Source of the DNA: Cellulosimicrobium sp. Marseille-Q4280
Lineage (GTDB): Bacteria; Actinomycetota; Actinomycetes; Actinomycetales; Cellulomonadaceae
Direction: 5' to 3'
Assembly: GCF_943181405.1 (NCBI RefSeq)
Contig: NZ_CALPBY010000005.1
Coordinates: 365,569-429,568, forward strand
DNA length: 64,000 bases
In this document: in pieces, positions 42,018-51,459 of the stretch
Position numbering within the stretch: position 1 is the stretch's first letter
Layout: every line of letters starts with the position of its first letter
Notes under the pieces: model-generated
Database searches by the model: none
Told to the model about the DNA's origin: nothing
The model's input: the letters and a program-made list of their open reading frames with translations, nothing else
Translations under genes and position numbers: made by a program

Positions 42018-43007
42018 TCAGGAGCCCTTCGGCCCGCCCTCGGCGAGGTCGTCGGACTCCTCGGGCTGGTAGACGCACACCACGAGCGCGTCGGGGCGGA
42101 CGCTCACGTCGAGCCGTTCGGACGGCTCGATGACGTCGCCGTCGAGCTGTCGCGGCTGGGGCCGGTCGGAGACGACGGAGATCTCCCGGCCCCGCACGAC
42201 CTCGCGGCTCGGCACCCGGCTCTTGCCGCGCACGACCCCCCACAGCAGCTGGACCCAGTGCTTTACGTTGCGCGGCGCGATGATCGCGACCTCGAGCTGG
42301 CCGTTGTCGGGCTCCGCGTCGGGGAGGAGGTTCGTCCCGGCCTGGAGCCGGCCGACGTTCCCCACGACGACGGTGCGAGCGCGGCGGCGACGGGTCGCGC
42401 CGTCGACGGTCACCTCGAGGTGCATCTCGTCGTCCGCCAGGTGCTTGAGGGCGGAGAACACGTACGCGATCGACCCGGCGCGCGCCTTGAGCGCCGTGGG
42501 GGCGTCGTCCATCATCGCGGCGTCGAGGCCCATCCCGGCCATGACGGCGAAAGCCTGGCCGTCGACCTCGCCGACGTCGATCGTCCGACGCCCCCCTTCG
42601 AGCGCGATCCGGATGCCGTCGACGGAACGCGTCGGGATGCCGAGGTTGGTCGCGAGCAGGTTGCCGGTGCCCCCGGGGAGGATCGCGAGCGCGGCGCCCG
42701 TGCCCGCGAGCCCTTCGATGCAGGCGCGCACCGTGCCGTCGCCCCCGGCGACGAAGACGACCTCGGCGCCGCCCTCGACAGCGCTGCGCGCCTGGCCCGT
42801 CCCCGGGTCCTCGGCGGTCGTGTCGAACCAGGCCGGCTCGGGCCAGCCCGCGTCCGCGAGCGCGTCGGCGATCTCCTCGCGGAGCTCGTCGAGCCCCTCG
42901 ACGCGGTTCGGGTTGACGATCACCGCCGAGCGCAGCGGGCGGCGGTCGTCCTCCCGCTGCTCGACGGCGGGCTGGGCGGTCTCGGGGGCCTGCGGGTCGT
43001 TGGGCAC
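42018..43007 (-). CDS. diacylglycerol kinase family lipid kinase
   Basis: A 329-residue soluble kinase of the DgkB/YegS/sphingosine-kinase fold. The catalytic loop FVAGGDGTVRACIEGLAGTGAALAILPGGTGNLLATNLGIP holds the GGDGT and PGGTGN motifs; the C-terminal beta domain contains DNGQLEVAII and the DGD near QLDGDVIEP. It phosphorylates diacylglycerol or a related lipid with ATP, feeding phospholipid recycling. Chosen start GTG 43007, just before the NDPQAP N-terminal tail; the open frame upstream is a shadow of clpB. Weak start signal. Confidence 0.88.
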   Translation of the reverse strand: MPNDPQAPETAQPAVEQREDDRRPLRSAVIVNPNRVEGLDELREEIADALADAGWPEPAWFDTTAEDPGTGQARSAVEGGAEVVFVAGGDGTVRACIEGLAGTGAALAILPGGTGNLLATNLGIPTRSVDGIRIALEGGRRTIDVGEVDGQAFAVMAGMGLDAAMMDDAPTALKARAGSIAYVFSALKHLADDEMHLEVTVDGATRRRRARTVVVGNVGRLQAGTNLLPDAEPDNGQLEVAIIAPRNVKHWVQLLWGVVRGKSRVPSREVVRGREISVVSDRPQPRQLDGDVIEPSERLDVSVRPDALVVCVYQPEESDDLAEGGPKGS

Positions 43008-43165
43008 ACCTGAGTATGGCGAGGTCGGCGCCTCCGCGCGCCCCGGCGGGGGTCCGGCGGCGCACGACGACGGTTCGGGAGCCCGGACGCGCCTCGGCGG
43101 CCCGGGCCGTGCTCGGCAGCGCGAGCTGCCGAGGACGCGACCGGGCCGCCGAACCGTCACCGCCC

Positions 43166-45790
43166 TCAGGCGGTCAGCACCTCCGTGGCCAGGGTGAGGC
43201 CCCCGCCGTCGGGATCGCGGTCCACGCGCACGACGTCTCCGTCCGCGACGTCGCCCGCGAGGAGCATTCGCGCGAGGCGGTCGCCGATCTCGCGCTGCAC
43301 GAGGCGGCGCAGCGGGCGCGCGCCGTAGGCGGGGTCGAAGCCCTCGAGCGCGAGCCACTCGCGCGCGGCGGGCGACACGTCGAGCGTGATCCGGCGGTCG
43401 GCGAGGCGCGCCGCGAGGTGCGCCACGCTGAGGTCCACGATCCGGCCGAGCTCCTCGAGGTTCAGCGGGTCGAACACGATGACGTCGTCGAGGCGGTTGA
43501 GGAACTCCGGCTTGAAGCTGGCCCGGACGGCGCTCATGACGGCCTCGTGCTTGGCGGAGTCCTCGAGCAGCGGGTCCACGAGGAACTGCGAGCCCAGGTT
43601 CGACGTGAGCACGAGGATGACGTTGCGGAAGTCGACGGTGCGGCCCTGGCCGTCGGTGAGACGGCCGTCGTCGAGCACCTGGAGCAGGATGTCGAAGACC
43701 TCGGGGTGCGCCTTCTCGACCTCGTCGAGCAGCACGACCGAGTACGGCCGACGGCGCACGGCCTCGGTGAGCTGGCCACCCTCCTCGTAGCCGACGTAGC
43801 CCGGGGGCGCGCCGACCAGGCGGGCGACGCTGTGCTTCTCGGAGTACTCCGACATGTCGATGCGCACCATGGCGCGCTCGTCGTCGAACAGGAAGTCCGC
43901 GAGCGACTTCGCGAGCTCGGTCTTGCCGACGCCCGTGGGGCCGAGGAAGAGGAACGAGCCCGTGGGACGGTCCGGGTCGGCGACGCCCGCACGCGCGCGC
44001 CGGACGGCGTCGGACACCGCGGACACCGCGGAGCGCTGCCCGATGAGGCGCTCGCCGATGACCTCCTCCATGTGGAGGAGCTTCTCGGACTCGCCCTGGA
44101 GCATGCGGCCCGCCGGGATGCCGGTCCACGCCGAGACCACCTCGGCGATCTCGTCCGCACCGACCTTGTCCGCGATCATCGGCGCGGTGTCCGCTCCGCC
44201 GACCGCGTCGGCCGCGCCCTCGGCGGCCTCGGCGCGCTCCGCCTCGTCCACCTCGCGCTGCACCTGCGGGATCTCGCCGTACTGCAGGCGCCCGGCGGTC
44301 TCGAGGTCGCCCTCGCGGATCGCGCGCTCGACCTGGACGCGCAGCTCGTCGAGCTTCGCGCGCAGGTCGCCGACGCGGTTGTGCCCGGCCTTCTCGGCCT
44401 CCCACCGCGCGGTGAGCGACGCGAGCTCCTCCCGGCGGTCGGCGAGGTCGGCACGCAGCCGCTCGAGGCGCTCGAGGCTCGCGGGGTCGGTCGACTCGGA
44501 GAGCACGACCTCCTCCATCTCGAGACGTGTCACCGCGCGCTGCAGCTCGTCGACCTCGACGGGCGACGAGTCGAGCTCCATGCGCAGGCGCGACGCGGCC
44601 TCGTCGACGAGGTCGATCGCCTTGTCGGGGAGCTGGCGGCCGGGGATGTACCGGTCGGACAACGATGCGGCGGCGACGAGCGCGGAGTCCGCGATCGTCA
44701 CCTTGTGGTGCGCCTCGTACCGCTCCTTGAGGCCGCGCAGGATCGCGACCGTGTCCTCGACGGACGGCTCGCCGACGAAGACCTGCTGGAAACGGCGCTC
44801 GAGCGCCGGGTCCTTCTCGACGTGCTCGCGGTACTCGTCGAGCGTCGTGGCGCCGACGAGCCGCAGCTCGCCGCGGGCGAGCATGGGCTTGAGCATGTTG
44901 CCCGCGTCCATCGCGCCCTCTCCACCTGCGCCGGCGCCCACGACGGTGTGCAGCTCGTCGATGAAGGTGACGACCTCGCCGTCGGACGAGCGGATCTCCT
45001 CGAGCACGGCCTTGAGCCGCTCCTCGAACTCACCGCGGTACTTCGCGCCCGCGACCATGCTCGCGAGGTCCAGGGAGATGAGCCGCTTGCCCTGCAGGGA
45101 CGTGGGGACGTCGCCGGCGACGATGCGCTGCGCGAGGCCCTCGACGACGGCCGTCTTGCCGACGCCGGGCTCCCCGATGAGGACGGGGTTGTTCTTCGTG
45201 CGGCGCGACAGCACCTGGACCACGCGGCGGATCTCGGAGTCGCGGCCGATGACGGGGTCGAGCCTGCCGTCGGCGGCCGCGGCCGTGAGGTCGGTGCCGT
45301 ACTGCTCGAGCGCCTTGTAGGTGCCCTCGGGGTTGGGGCTCGTGACACGTGCGCTCCCCCGGACCGCGGGCAGCGCGGAGCGCAGCGCGTCCGCCGGGGC
45401 GCCGGCCTGCTGGAGGATCGTCGCGGCCTGCGACGAGCCCGCGGCCAGACCGATGAGCAGGTGCTCGGTCGAGACGTACTCGTCGCCGAGCCCCTGCGCC
45501 TCCTTCGAGGCGTTCTCGAGCACGGCCGAGGTCGCCCGCGACGGCTGGGGCTGCGCGACGGCGGAGCCGCTCACCGTGGGCAGCGCGACGAGCGCGGCGC
45601 GCAGCCGCTGGCCGATCGCCTGCTTGTCCGCGCCGACGGCGTCGAGCAGCCCGACGGCGACGCCGCCGTCCTGGGCGAGCAGCGCCGCCAGGAGGTGGGT
45701 CGGCTCGAGCTGGGGGTTGCCCGCAGCGGTGGCGGTCTGGATCGCGTCGCCGATCGCCTGCTGCGACATCGTGGTGAACTTCGTCTCCAT
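43166..45790 (-). CDS. clpB: ATP-dependent chaperone ClpB
   Basis: An 874-residue disaggregase that works with DnaK to rescue aggregated proteins. Domains: Clp_N repeats (1-145; [34 protein letters not shown]), AAA1 (Walker [14 protein letters not shown] near 200), the long coiled-coil middle domain (about 405-525; [14 protein letters not shown]...), AAA2 (Walker [11 protein letters not shown] near 605) and a ClpB D2-small C-terminus. The coiled-coil marks ClpB rather than ClpC. ATG with GGAG five bases upstream. A HAIR palindrome 55 bp upstream indicates HspR repression. Confidence 0.96.
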   Translation of the reverse strand: METKFTTMSQQAIGDAIQTATAAGNPQLEPTHLLAALLAQDGGVAVGLLDAVGADKQAIGQRLRAALVALPTVSGSAVAQPQPSRATSAVLENASKEAQGLGDEYVSTEHLLIGLAAGSSQAATILQQAGAPADALRSALPAVRGSARVTSPNPEGTYKALEQYGTDLTAAAADGRLDPVIGRDSEIRRVVQVLSRRTKNNPVLIGEPGVGKTAVVEGLAQRIVAGDVPTSLQGKRLISLDLASMVAGAKYRGEFEERLKAVLEEIRSSDGEVVTFIDELHTVVGAGAGGEGAMDAGNMLKPMLARGELRLVGATTLDEYREHVEKDPALERRFQQVFVGEPSVEDTVAILRGLKERYEAHHKVTIADSALVAAASLSDRYIPGRQLPDKAIDLVDEAASRLRMELDSSPVEVDELQRAVTRLEMEEVVLSESTDPASLERLERLRADLADRREELASLTARWEAEKAGHNRVGDLRAKLDELRVQVERAIREGDLETAGRLQYGEIPQVQREVDEAERAEAAEGAADAVGGADTAPMIADKVGADEIAEVVSAWTGIPAGRMLQGESEKLLHMEEVIGERLIGQRSAVSAVSDAVRRARAGVADPDRPTGSFLFLGPTGVGKTELAKSLADFLFDDERAMVRIDMSEYSEKHSVARLVGAPPGYVGYEEGGQLTEAVRRRPYSVVLLDEVEKAHPEVFDILLQVLDDGRLTDGQGRTVDFRNVILVLTSNLGSQFLVDPLLEDSAKHEAVMSAVRASFKPEFLNRLDDVIVFDPLNLEELGRIVDLSVAHLAARLADRRITLDVSPAAREWLALEGFDPAYGARPLRRLVQREIGDRLARMLLAGDVADGDVVRVDRDPDGGGLTLATEVLTA

Positions 45791-45845
45791 CGGGGCTCCG
45801 GTGGTTGATCAGGGAACAGGGTCTGACCAGTGGAACGGTCCTCAA

Positions 45846-45866
45846 GTTGAGTGTATTCCGCTCAAC
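45846..45866. promoter_or_regulatory. HAIR-type (HspR) operator upstream of clpB
   Basis: GTTGAGT-N7-GCTCAAC fits the HAIR consensus CTTGAGT-N7-ACTCAAG at 11 of 14 fixed positions, inside a longer perfect inverted repeat with 9-bp arms CAAGTTGAG/CTCAACTTG (45843-45869). HspR represses clpB and dnaK in other actinobacteria through such sites. Confidence 0.75.
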
Positions 45867-45983
45867 TTGGCTCGCCCGCCATGCGCACGGCCCTGCGGGC
45901 CGGGACGGATGAAGTCTCCGGACGTTCGTCTCAAATCGGCATCGACCCTCGCCCCCGCCGCGGATCCGCGACATGCTGGACAG

Positions 45984-47480
45984 GTGAACCCCTCGCCACT
46001 GCGCAAGCGACTCGGACTCGGCGCCCTCCTCGCCACCCTTGCACTGTTCCTCGCCGGGTGCATGAGGATCGACATGGACCTCACGCTCAACGAGGACGAC
46101 ACGGCCGACGGCACGATCGTCATGGCGATCTCCGACGAGACGGCCGAGGCGCTCGGCCAGGACCCGCAGGCGCTGTGGGACCAGATGGGCTCGGAGATGG
46201 AGGGCGAGCTCCCGCCCGGTGCGACCCAGGAGCCCTACGCCGAGGACGGCTACACCGGCACGCGGATGACCTACACCGGTCAGCCGATCTCCGACATGTC
46301 GACGGGCGCCACGGACGAGCTCTCCATCACGCGCGAGGGTGACGAGTTCGTGGTGAGCGGCTCGATGGACATGTCCGACGAGGAGATGGGCATGGACGGG
46401 ACCGATCCGGAGTCGGACGAGATGACCCGCCAGATGATGGAGGGCTTCGAGGTCAGCATCTCCATCACGTTCCCCGGTGAGGTCGCGGAGACCAATGGCG
46501 AGGTCGACGGCAACACCGTGACCTGGACCCCCGTGATCGGCGAGGTCACCGAGCTCTCGGCCCGCGGGTCGGCCGTCGCCGGGGGCGCCGCGGCGGACCC
46601 GGGCGACGGGACCACGGACGGCTCGACCGACGGCTCCGACGACGGCACGGACGACGGCACCACGGGCTCGTCCGCGGACTCGGACGGCGACGAGGGCTCC
46701 GGCTTCCCCTGGTGGGTCCTCGGCCTGGTCGGCGGGCTCCTCCTGCTCGCGATCATCGGCCTCGTGCTCTGGCTGGTGCTGCGCAAGAAGCCGGACGCGC
46801 AGGACGGTGACGCGGGACTCGCCCAGGGCGGCTACCCGGGTCAGCCCGGCGCGCCGCAGGGTCAGTACCCGGGCCAGTACCCGGGCCAGCCGGGTCCCCC
46901 GCAGGGCCAGTACCCCGGTCAGCCCGGCCAGTACGCCGGTCAGCCGGGTCAGTACCCCGGTCAGCCGGGCCAGTACCCCGGCCAGCCGGGTCAGCAGCCG
47001 CCCGCCGCCTACCCCGGGCAGCAGGGCCAGCCTGGCCAGTACCCCCCGCAGCAGGGCGGCTATCCCGGTCAGCAGGGCCGACCCGGCCAGTACCCGCCGC
47101 AGCAGGGCGGATATCCGGGCCAGCAGCCCGGCCCGCAGGGTCAGCAGTCCGGCCCGCAGGGGCAGTACCCGCCCGCGCCGGGCCAGCAGCCCGGCCGTCC
47201 GGGTACCCCGCAGGGCCCGTACGCGCCGCCGCAGGGCCAGCAGCCCGGATACCCCGGCGCACCTGGGCACCCGCAGCAGGCACCGACGACTCCGTACCAG
47301 CAGGGCCCGGCCACCACGCAGCCGCTGCCTCCGCAGCCCGGACCGGTGCCGCCCGCCCCGACCCAGCCGCTCCCGCCGCAGCCGGGCGCCGCGGCGTCGG
47401 ACCCCGGTCGCACGGGGCCCGGCAACGACGACGGTGACGACGAGATCGACGACGCGACGCGGCTCCGCCCGCCGACCTGA
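45984..47480 (+). CDS. LppM-like lipoprotein with membrane helix and long PGQ-repeat tail
   Basis: A 498-residue protein. Lipoprotein signal 1-26 ([12 protein letters not shown], lipidated C26), then an extracellular LppM-type domain (about 27-205; [26 protein letters not shown]), an acidic Asp/Gly/Thr linker (about 206-240), a membrane helix at about 242-268 ([26 protein letters not shown]) followed by RKK, and a low-complexity tail of about 230 residues built from PGQ, QYPGQ and PPQQGGY repeats, ending in an acidic DDGDDEIDD. LppM domains occur in envelope proteins of actinobacteria. The tail should be cytoplasmic. It is divergent from clpB; GTG start. Confidence 0.75.
   Translation: MNPSPLRKRLGLGALLATLALFLAGCMRIDMDLTLNEDDTADGTIVMAISDETAEALGQDPQALWDQMGSEMEGELPPGATQEPYAEDGYTGTRMTYTGQPISDMSTGATDELSITREGDEFVVSGSMDMSDEEMGMDGTDPESDEMTRQMMEGFEVSISITFPGEVAETNGEVDGNTVTWTPVIGEVTELSARGSAVAGGAAADPGDGTTDGSTDGSDDGTDDGTTGSSADSDGDEGSGFPWWVLGLVGGLLLLAIIGLVLWLVLRKKPDAQDGDAGLAQGGYPGQPGAPQGQYPGQYPGQPGPPQGQYPGQPGQYAGQPGQYPGQPGQYPGQPGQQPPAAYPGQQGQPGQYPPQQGGYPGQQGRPGQYPPQQGGYPGQQPGPQGQQSGPQGQYPPAPGQQPGRPGTPQGPYAPPQGQQPGYPGAPGHPQQAPTTPYQQGPATTQPLPPQPGPVPPAPTQPLPPQPGAAASDPGRTGPGNDDGDDEIDDATRLRPPT
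46834..47230 (+). repeat. low-complexity PGQ/QYPGQ coding repeats
   Basis: Dozens of variants of CCGGGTCAGTACCCGGGCCAG-type units in the 3' part of the LppM-like gene, differing mostly at silent positions. They encode the Pro-Gly-Gln-Tyr-rich tail. Confidence 0.8.
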
Positions 47481-47492
47481 TGTCTCGCCCGT

Positions 47493-47561
47493 CGAAGTAG
47501 TACCGCAGGTCGCGAGGTAGAACCCGCCGGGTTCTACCTCGCGACCTGCCGTACTACTTCG
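47493..47561. terminator. 34-bp inverted repeat, terminator built from an intergenic repeat element
   Basis: Arms 47493-47526 and 47528-47561 pair at 33 of 34 positions (single C-C mismatch, 47504/47550) with one base between. On the minus strand it contains two units, GCGAAGTAGTACGGCAGGTC and GCGAGGTAGAACCCG. The stop TAG of the minus-strand acyl-CoA hydrolase gene (47554-47556) lies within it. The same unit occurs in tandem at 54237-54316. Confidence 0.75.
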
Positions 47562-48654
47562 CGACCCTGCCGGCCGAGCCCCAGAGGGGTTCTGCCGGTT
47601 CGTAGGCGAGCCCGACGGCGCCGAGCCCGGGGTCGACGTCGGCCAGCGAGCCCGGCGACCACGAGGGGTCGCGGTCCTTGTCGACGACCTGGGCGCGGAT
47701 CCCCTCGACGAGGTCCGGCTGCGTGTCGACGAACCAGGCGACGAGGCGGTACTCCTGCTCGAGGGCGGACCGCAGGTCGGTGAGCCCACGAGCGCTGCGG
47801 ACCGCTGCGAGCGCGACGGTCACGGCGGTCGGGGACAGCGCCTCGAGCTCGTCGGCCTCGGCACCGGACTCCTCGTCGCCCGCGTCGGCCTCCGCACGCA
47901 GCGCGGCGACGATCCCGGGCACGCCCTCCTCGCCGTAGCAGCGGTCGACGCGGTCCTGCCGGGCCGCGAGCGCCGACGGGGGCGGCACGATCGCGTGCCG
48001 CAGCGCCACGGCGTGGACGGCCTGCGGGTCCAGCGGGTCGACGCCGGAGGTCGCGAGCGCGACGAGGTCCTCGTGCAGCAGCCCGATCCGCTCGGTCGGC
48101 ACGTAGTGGTCGGCGAGGCCCGCGTGGATCGCGTCGGCGCCGTCCATCGTCACGGCGCCGAGGGCGAGGTGCTCGCCGAGCCTCCCGGGCGCCCGCGCGA
48201 GCAGCCACGAGCCCCCGACGTCGGGCGTGAAGCCGATGCGCGTCTCGGGCATCGCGACCCGTGAGCGCTCCGTGACCACGCGCACGGTCGCGTGCCCGGC
48301 CAGCCCGACCCCGCCGCCCATGGTGACGCCGTCCATGATCGCGACGACGGGCACCGGGCTCTCGGCGAGCGCCGCGTCCACGGCGTACTCCCGACGGAAG
48401 TACCGCCGCGCGTCGGCCGTCCGTCCCGCGACGATCGACGCGTGCAGCTCCCGGATGTCGCCGCCCGCGCAGAGTCCGCGGTCGCCGGCGCCGTCGAGCA
48501 GGAGCACGCGGACCGTCGGGTCGTCGCGCCACGCGTCGAGGACGGCGGCGATCTCGCCGAGCATGTCGTAGCCGAGCGCGTTGAGCGCACGGGGTCGGTC
48601 GAGGGTCAGGTGGCCGACGGCGTCGTCGGCGCGCGCGATGATCTGGCTCGTCAT
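47554..48654 (-). CDS. enoyl-CoA hydratase/isomerase family protein, probable 3-hydroxyisobutyryl-CoA hydrolase
   Basis: A 366-residue crotonase-fold enzyme. The oxyanion-hole and substrate motifs are GDRGLCAGGDIRELHA, VVAIMDGVTMGGGVGLAGHA and AMPETRIGFTPDVGGSWLLAR. The long C-terminal part (from residue 250 on) with LEQEYRLVAWFVDTQPDLVEGIRAQVVDKDRDPSW is characteristic of HIBYL-CoA hydrolase in valine breakdown. ATG 48654 lies seven bases after a TACCGT box shared with the divergent gene. The C-terminus (GRVAK-stop) is provided by the repeat hairpin. Confidence 0.88.
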   Translation of the reverse strand: MTSQIIARADDAVGHLTLDRPRALNALGYDMLGEIAAVLDAWRDDPTVRVLLLDGAGDRGLCAGGDIRELHASIVAGRTADARRYFRREYAVDAALAESPVPVVAIMDGVTMGGGVGLAGHATVRVVTERSRVAMPETRIGFTPDVGGSWLLARAPGRLGEHLALGAVTMDGADAIHAGLADHYVPTERIGLLHEDLVALATSGVDPLDPQAVHAVALRHAIVPPPSALAARQDRVDRCYGEEGVPGIVAALRAEADAGDEESGAEADELEALSPTAVTVALAAVRSARGLTDLRSALEQEYRLVAWFVDTQPDLVEGIRAQVVDKDRDPSWSPGSLADVDPGLGAVGLAYEPAEPLWGSAGRVAK

Positions 48655-48661
48655 CCGTGTC

Positions 48662-48671
48662 ACGGTACCGT
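48662..48671. promoter_or_regulatory. palindromic -10 element shared by two divergent leaderless promoters
   Basis: ACGGTACCGT is a perfect 10-bp palindrome, so TACCGT reads as a -10 box on both strands. It is five bases from the ATG at 48677 (plus) and seven from the ATG at 48654 (minus). The two start codons are only 22 bp apart. Confidence 0.5.
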
Positions 48672-48676
48672 CGGGC

Positions 48677-49720
48677 ATGGCTTCCGCGACGGACGACTGG
48701 CGACCCGACGTCCTGGGCGACGACTGGGTCGCCCGCGACCTCCCCCTGCCCGACGGCGCGGTGGCGACCCTCGTGCGGCGGGTGCGCCCCGGCGTCGGGC
48801 ACCCGGCGGAACCGGCCGACGGCGAGGCCGCGGACGGCGAGGCCGCGGACGGCGAGGCCGCCGCCGTCCGGCCCGCCGACCGCCCGGCCGTGCTGTACGT
48901 GCACGGGTACATCGACTACTTCTTCCAGACCCACGTCGCCGCGGCGTTCGAGGCCCGCGGCTACCGGTTCTACGCGCTCGACCTGCGCGGGTACGGCCGG
49001 TCCGTCGGTCGCGGCTCGGGCGCGCCGTCGCGGCCCGACGACGACCCGAACTTCGTCACCGACCTCGCCGTGTACGCGCAGGACCTCGATGCCGCCGCGC
49101 GCGCGATCCGCGCTGAGGGTCACGACCGCCTCGTCGTCCTCGGCCACTCGACGGGCGGCCTCGTCGCGAGCCTGTGGGCCGACGCGCGGCCAGGGTTGCT
49201 CGCGGCGCTCGTCCTCAACAGCCCGTGGTTCGAGCTCAACAGGCCGTGGATCTACCGCGGCCCGGTCACGTGGGCGATCGACGTGGTCGGGCGGTTCGCG
49301 CCGCGGCTCGTCGTCGGGCATCTGGACGAGAGCTGGCCGCGAGCGCTGCACGTGAGCACGGGCGGCGAGTGGGACTTCGACCTCGCCTGGAAGCCGCTCG
49401 AGGGGTTCCCGGCGCGGGCCGGCTTCGTGCGCAGCGTGCGCCGGTCGCAGTCGCGCCTCGCCCGAGGCCTGGCGATCGACTGCCCCGTGCTCGTGCTCTC
49501 GTCGGCCCGGAGCGGTCCCGCCGCCGGATGGCACGAGGAGCTGCTCACGACGGACTCCGTGCTGGACGTCGAGCACATCACGACGCGCGCGCGGCACCTC
49601 GGAGACGACGTGACGGTCGTGACCGTGGAGGGCGGCGCGCACGACCTCGCGCTCTCCCCCGAGCCCGCCCGGACCACGTACCTCCGCGAGAGCCTCGACT
49701 GGCTCGACCAGCACGTCTGA
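48677..49720 (+). CDS. alpha/beta hydrolase
   Basis: A 347-residue alpha/beta-hydrolase fold protein. VLYVHGYIDYFFQ (oxyanion HG), LDLRGYGRS, the nucleophile serine in LVVLGHSTGGLVAS, and a late histidine in GGAHDLALS. The pattern resembles monoacylglycerol-lipase-like or serine aminopeptidase S33 hydrolases. A small in-frame repeat of 15 bp encodes three copies of ADGEA near residues 53-67. It shares a 22-bp intergenic with the acyl-CoA hydrolase gene. Substrate unknown. Confidence 0.85.
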   Translation: MASATDDWRPDVLGDDWVARDLPLPDGAVATLVRRVRPGVGHPAEPADGEAADGEAADGEAAAVRPADRPAVLYVHGYIDYFFQTHVAAAFEARGYRFYALDLRGYGRSVGRGSGAPSRPDDDPNFVTDLAVYAQDLDAAARAIRAEGHDRLVVLGHSTGGLVASLWADARPGLLAALVLNSPWFELNRPWIYRGPVTWAIDVVGRFAPRLVVGHLDESWPRALHVSTGGEWDFDLAWKPLEGFPARAGFVRSVRRSQSRLARGLAIDCPVLVLSSARSGPAAGWHEELLTTDSVLDVEHITTRARHLGDDVTVVTVEGGAHDLALSPEPARTTYLRESLDWLDQHV

Positions 49721-49785
49721 CGGACGCCTCCGCCATGTCCGATTCCCGCTAGCCAGCGACGCCTGCCGCGCGCGAGGATCGGGTC

Positions 49786-51459
49786 ATGACCACGACGCAA
49801 CCGACCTCGACGCCCACCGACGCGCCGACGACGGCGAGCGACGACCCGGTGTTCGCCGAGCGCTACCGCGCCATCGCGTCGCGTGACCGCCGGTTCGACG
49901 GGCAGTTCATCACCGCCGTGCGGACGACGGGCATCTACTGCCGCCCGTCGTGCCCCGCCCGTACGCCGCGGCCCGAGAACGTCACGTTCTACCGCACGTC
50001 CGCCGCTGCGCACGAGGCCGGCTACCGCGCCTGCAAGCGGTGCCTGCCCGAGGCGGTCCCCGGGACGCCCAGCTGGGACCTGGGGCACGACCTCGCGGCC
50101 CGCGCGATGCGGCTCGTCGGCGACGGCGTGGTGGACCGCGAAGGTGTCGACGGCCTCGCCGCGCGCCTCGGCTACTCGCCGCGCCACCTGCACCGCGTCC
50201 TGCTGGCCGAGCTCGGCGCGGGGCCCATCGCGCTCGCCCGCGCGCTGCGCGCCCAGACGGCGCGGTCCCTGATCACGGGGACCGACCTCCCCCTGGCCGA
50301 CGTCGCGTTCGCCGCGGGCTTCGGCAGCATCCGCCAGTTCAACGACACCGTCACCGAGGTGTTCGCGACGACGCCGAGCGAGCTGCGCCGTCGGGCACGG
50401 CCCCGCACCACGCCGGCCCCCCACCGCCCGCCGGTCGACGCCGCGGTCGACGTCTCGGTCACCGCGAGCGCTGTCGACGGTCCGCCCGACGCGCCGGCCG
50501 CCGCAACCACCACGGCGACGCTGGCGCTCACGCTGCCGCTGCGCGAGCCGTACGACGCCCGCGGGGTCTTCGGCTTCCTCGCCGCCCGCGCGGTGGGCGG
50601 CGTGGAGGTCGTCGGTCCGCTCGACGCACCCCACCTCACGTACGCGCGCACGATCGCCCTGCCCCACGGGCCCGGGGCGTTCCGCGCGTCCTACGGCCCG
50701 GTGCCGGGCAAGTCACGGTTCCACGTCGAGCTCGAGCTCACGTCCGTCGCCGACCTGCCCGCTGCCGTCGCGCGCGTCCGCCGCCTGTTCGACCTCGACG
50801 CGGACCCGCAGGCCGTCGACGCCGCGCTCGCCGTCGACCCGGCGCTGGCGGGCTCCGTCCGCGCGACGCCGGGCGTCCGGGTCCCCGGCGCGGTCGACCC
50901 GGTCGAGATCCTCGTGCGCGCGCTCGTCGGTCAGCAGATCTCCGTCGCGGCCGCGCGCACGCACCTGACCCGCCTCGCGGGCGCGCTCGGCACGCCCTTC
51001 GCGTCCCGGTTCGGGCCGACGTGCCTCTTCCCGACGGCAGCGGCGATCGCCTCCGAGGGCGCCCACCACCTGCGCGGGCCGGCGCGCCGGACCGCCGCGA
51101 TCCTCGGCGTGGCCCGCGCGCTGGTCGACGGCGGCCTCAGCCTGTCCACGGCCGACGAGCCGGTCGCGATGCGGTCCGCGCTCGAGGCGCTGCCCGGCGT
51201 CGGGCCGTGGACCTCCGGCTACGTCGCGATGCGGGTCCTGCACGACCCGGACGTCCTGCTCGACGGCGACCTCGCCCTGCGGGCCGGCGCCCGCGCGCTC
51301 GGCCTGCCCGACGACCGCCGCGCCCTGGCCGACCACGCCGAGCGCTGGGCCCCCTGGCGCTCCTACGCAGCGATGCACCTGTGGCGCGCCGCCGCGACGT
51401 CGCCCGCGGCCCCGATGACGACACCGCCCACCACGACCCTCCTGGAGGAGACCCCGTGA
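49786..51459 (+). CDS. Ada-AlkA fusion: methyl-phosphotriester-sensing AraC regulator with DNA-3-methyladenine glycosylase
   Basis: A 557-residue bifunctional alkylation-response protein. Residues about 20-90 are the Ada zinc domain with C52, C56, C83 and C86 (GIYCRPSC and RACKRCLPE), where a cysteine accepts methyl groups from phosphotriesters. About 95-205 is the AraC-type helix-turn-helix ([40 protein letters not shown]). About 235-330 is the AlkA N-domain, and 345-540 the HhH-GPD glycosylase ([17 protein letters not shown] and the catalytic Asp in [11 protein letters not shown]). A spacer of Pro/Ala lies between. It overlaps ogt by GTGA. Confidence 0.92.
   Translation: MTTTQPTSTPTDAPTTASDDPVFAERYRAIASRDRRFDGQFITAVRTTGIYCRPSCPARTPRPENVTFYRTSAAAHEAGYRACKRCLPEAVPGTPSWDLGHDLAARAMRLVGDGVVDREGVDGLAARLGYSPRHLHRVLLAELGAGPIALARALRAQTARSLITGTDLPLADVAFAAGFGSIRQFNDTVTEVFATTPSELRRRARPRTTPAPHRPPVDAAVDVSVTASAVDGPPDAPAAATTTATLALTLPLREPYDARGVFGFLAARAVGGVEVVGPLDAPHLTYARTIALPHGPGAFRASYGPVPGKSRFHVELELTSVADLPAAVARVRRLFDLDADPQAVDAALAVDPALAGSVRATPGVRVPGAVDPVEILVRALVGQQISVAAARTHLTRLAGALGTPFASRFGPTCLFPTAAAIASEGAHHLRGPARRTAAILGVARALVDGGLSLSTADEPVAMRSALEALPGVGPWTSGYVAMRVLHDPDVLLDGDLALRAGARALGLPDDRRALADHAERWAPWRSYAAMHLWRAAATSPAAPMTTPPTTTLLEETP

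Noticed and set aside
43016-45808. A 930-residue plus-strand frame opposite clpB
   Set aside because: It is the mirror frame of ClpB (shared wobble positions) and has no recognisable domain.
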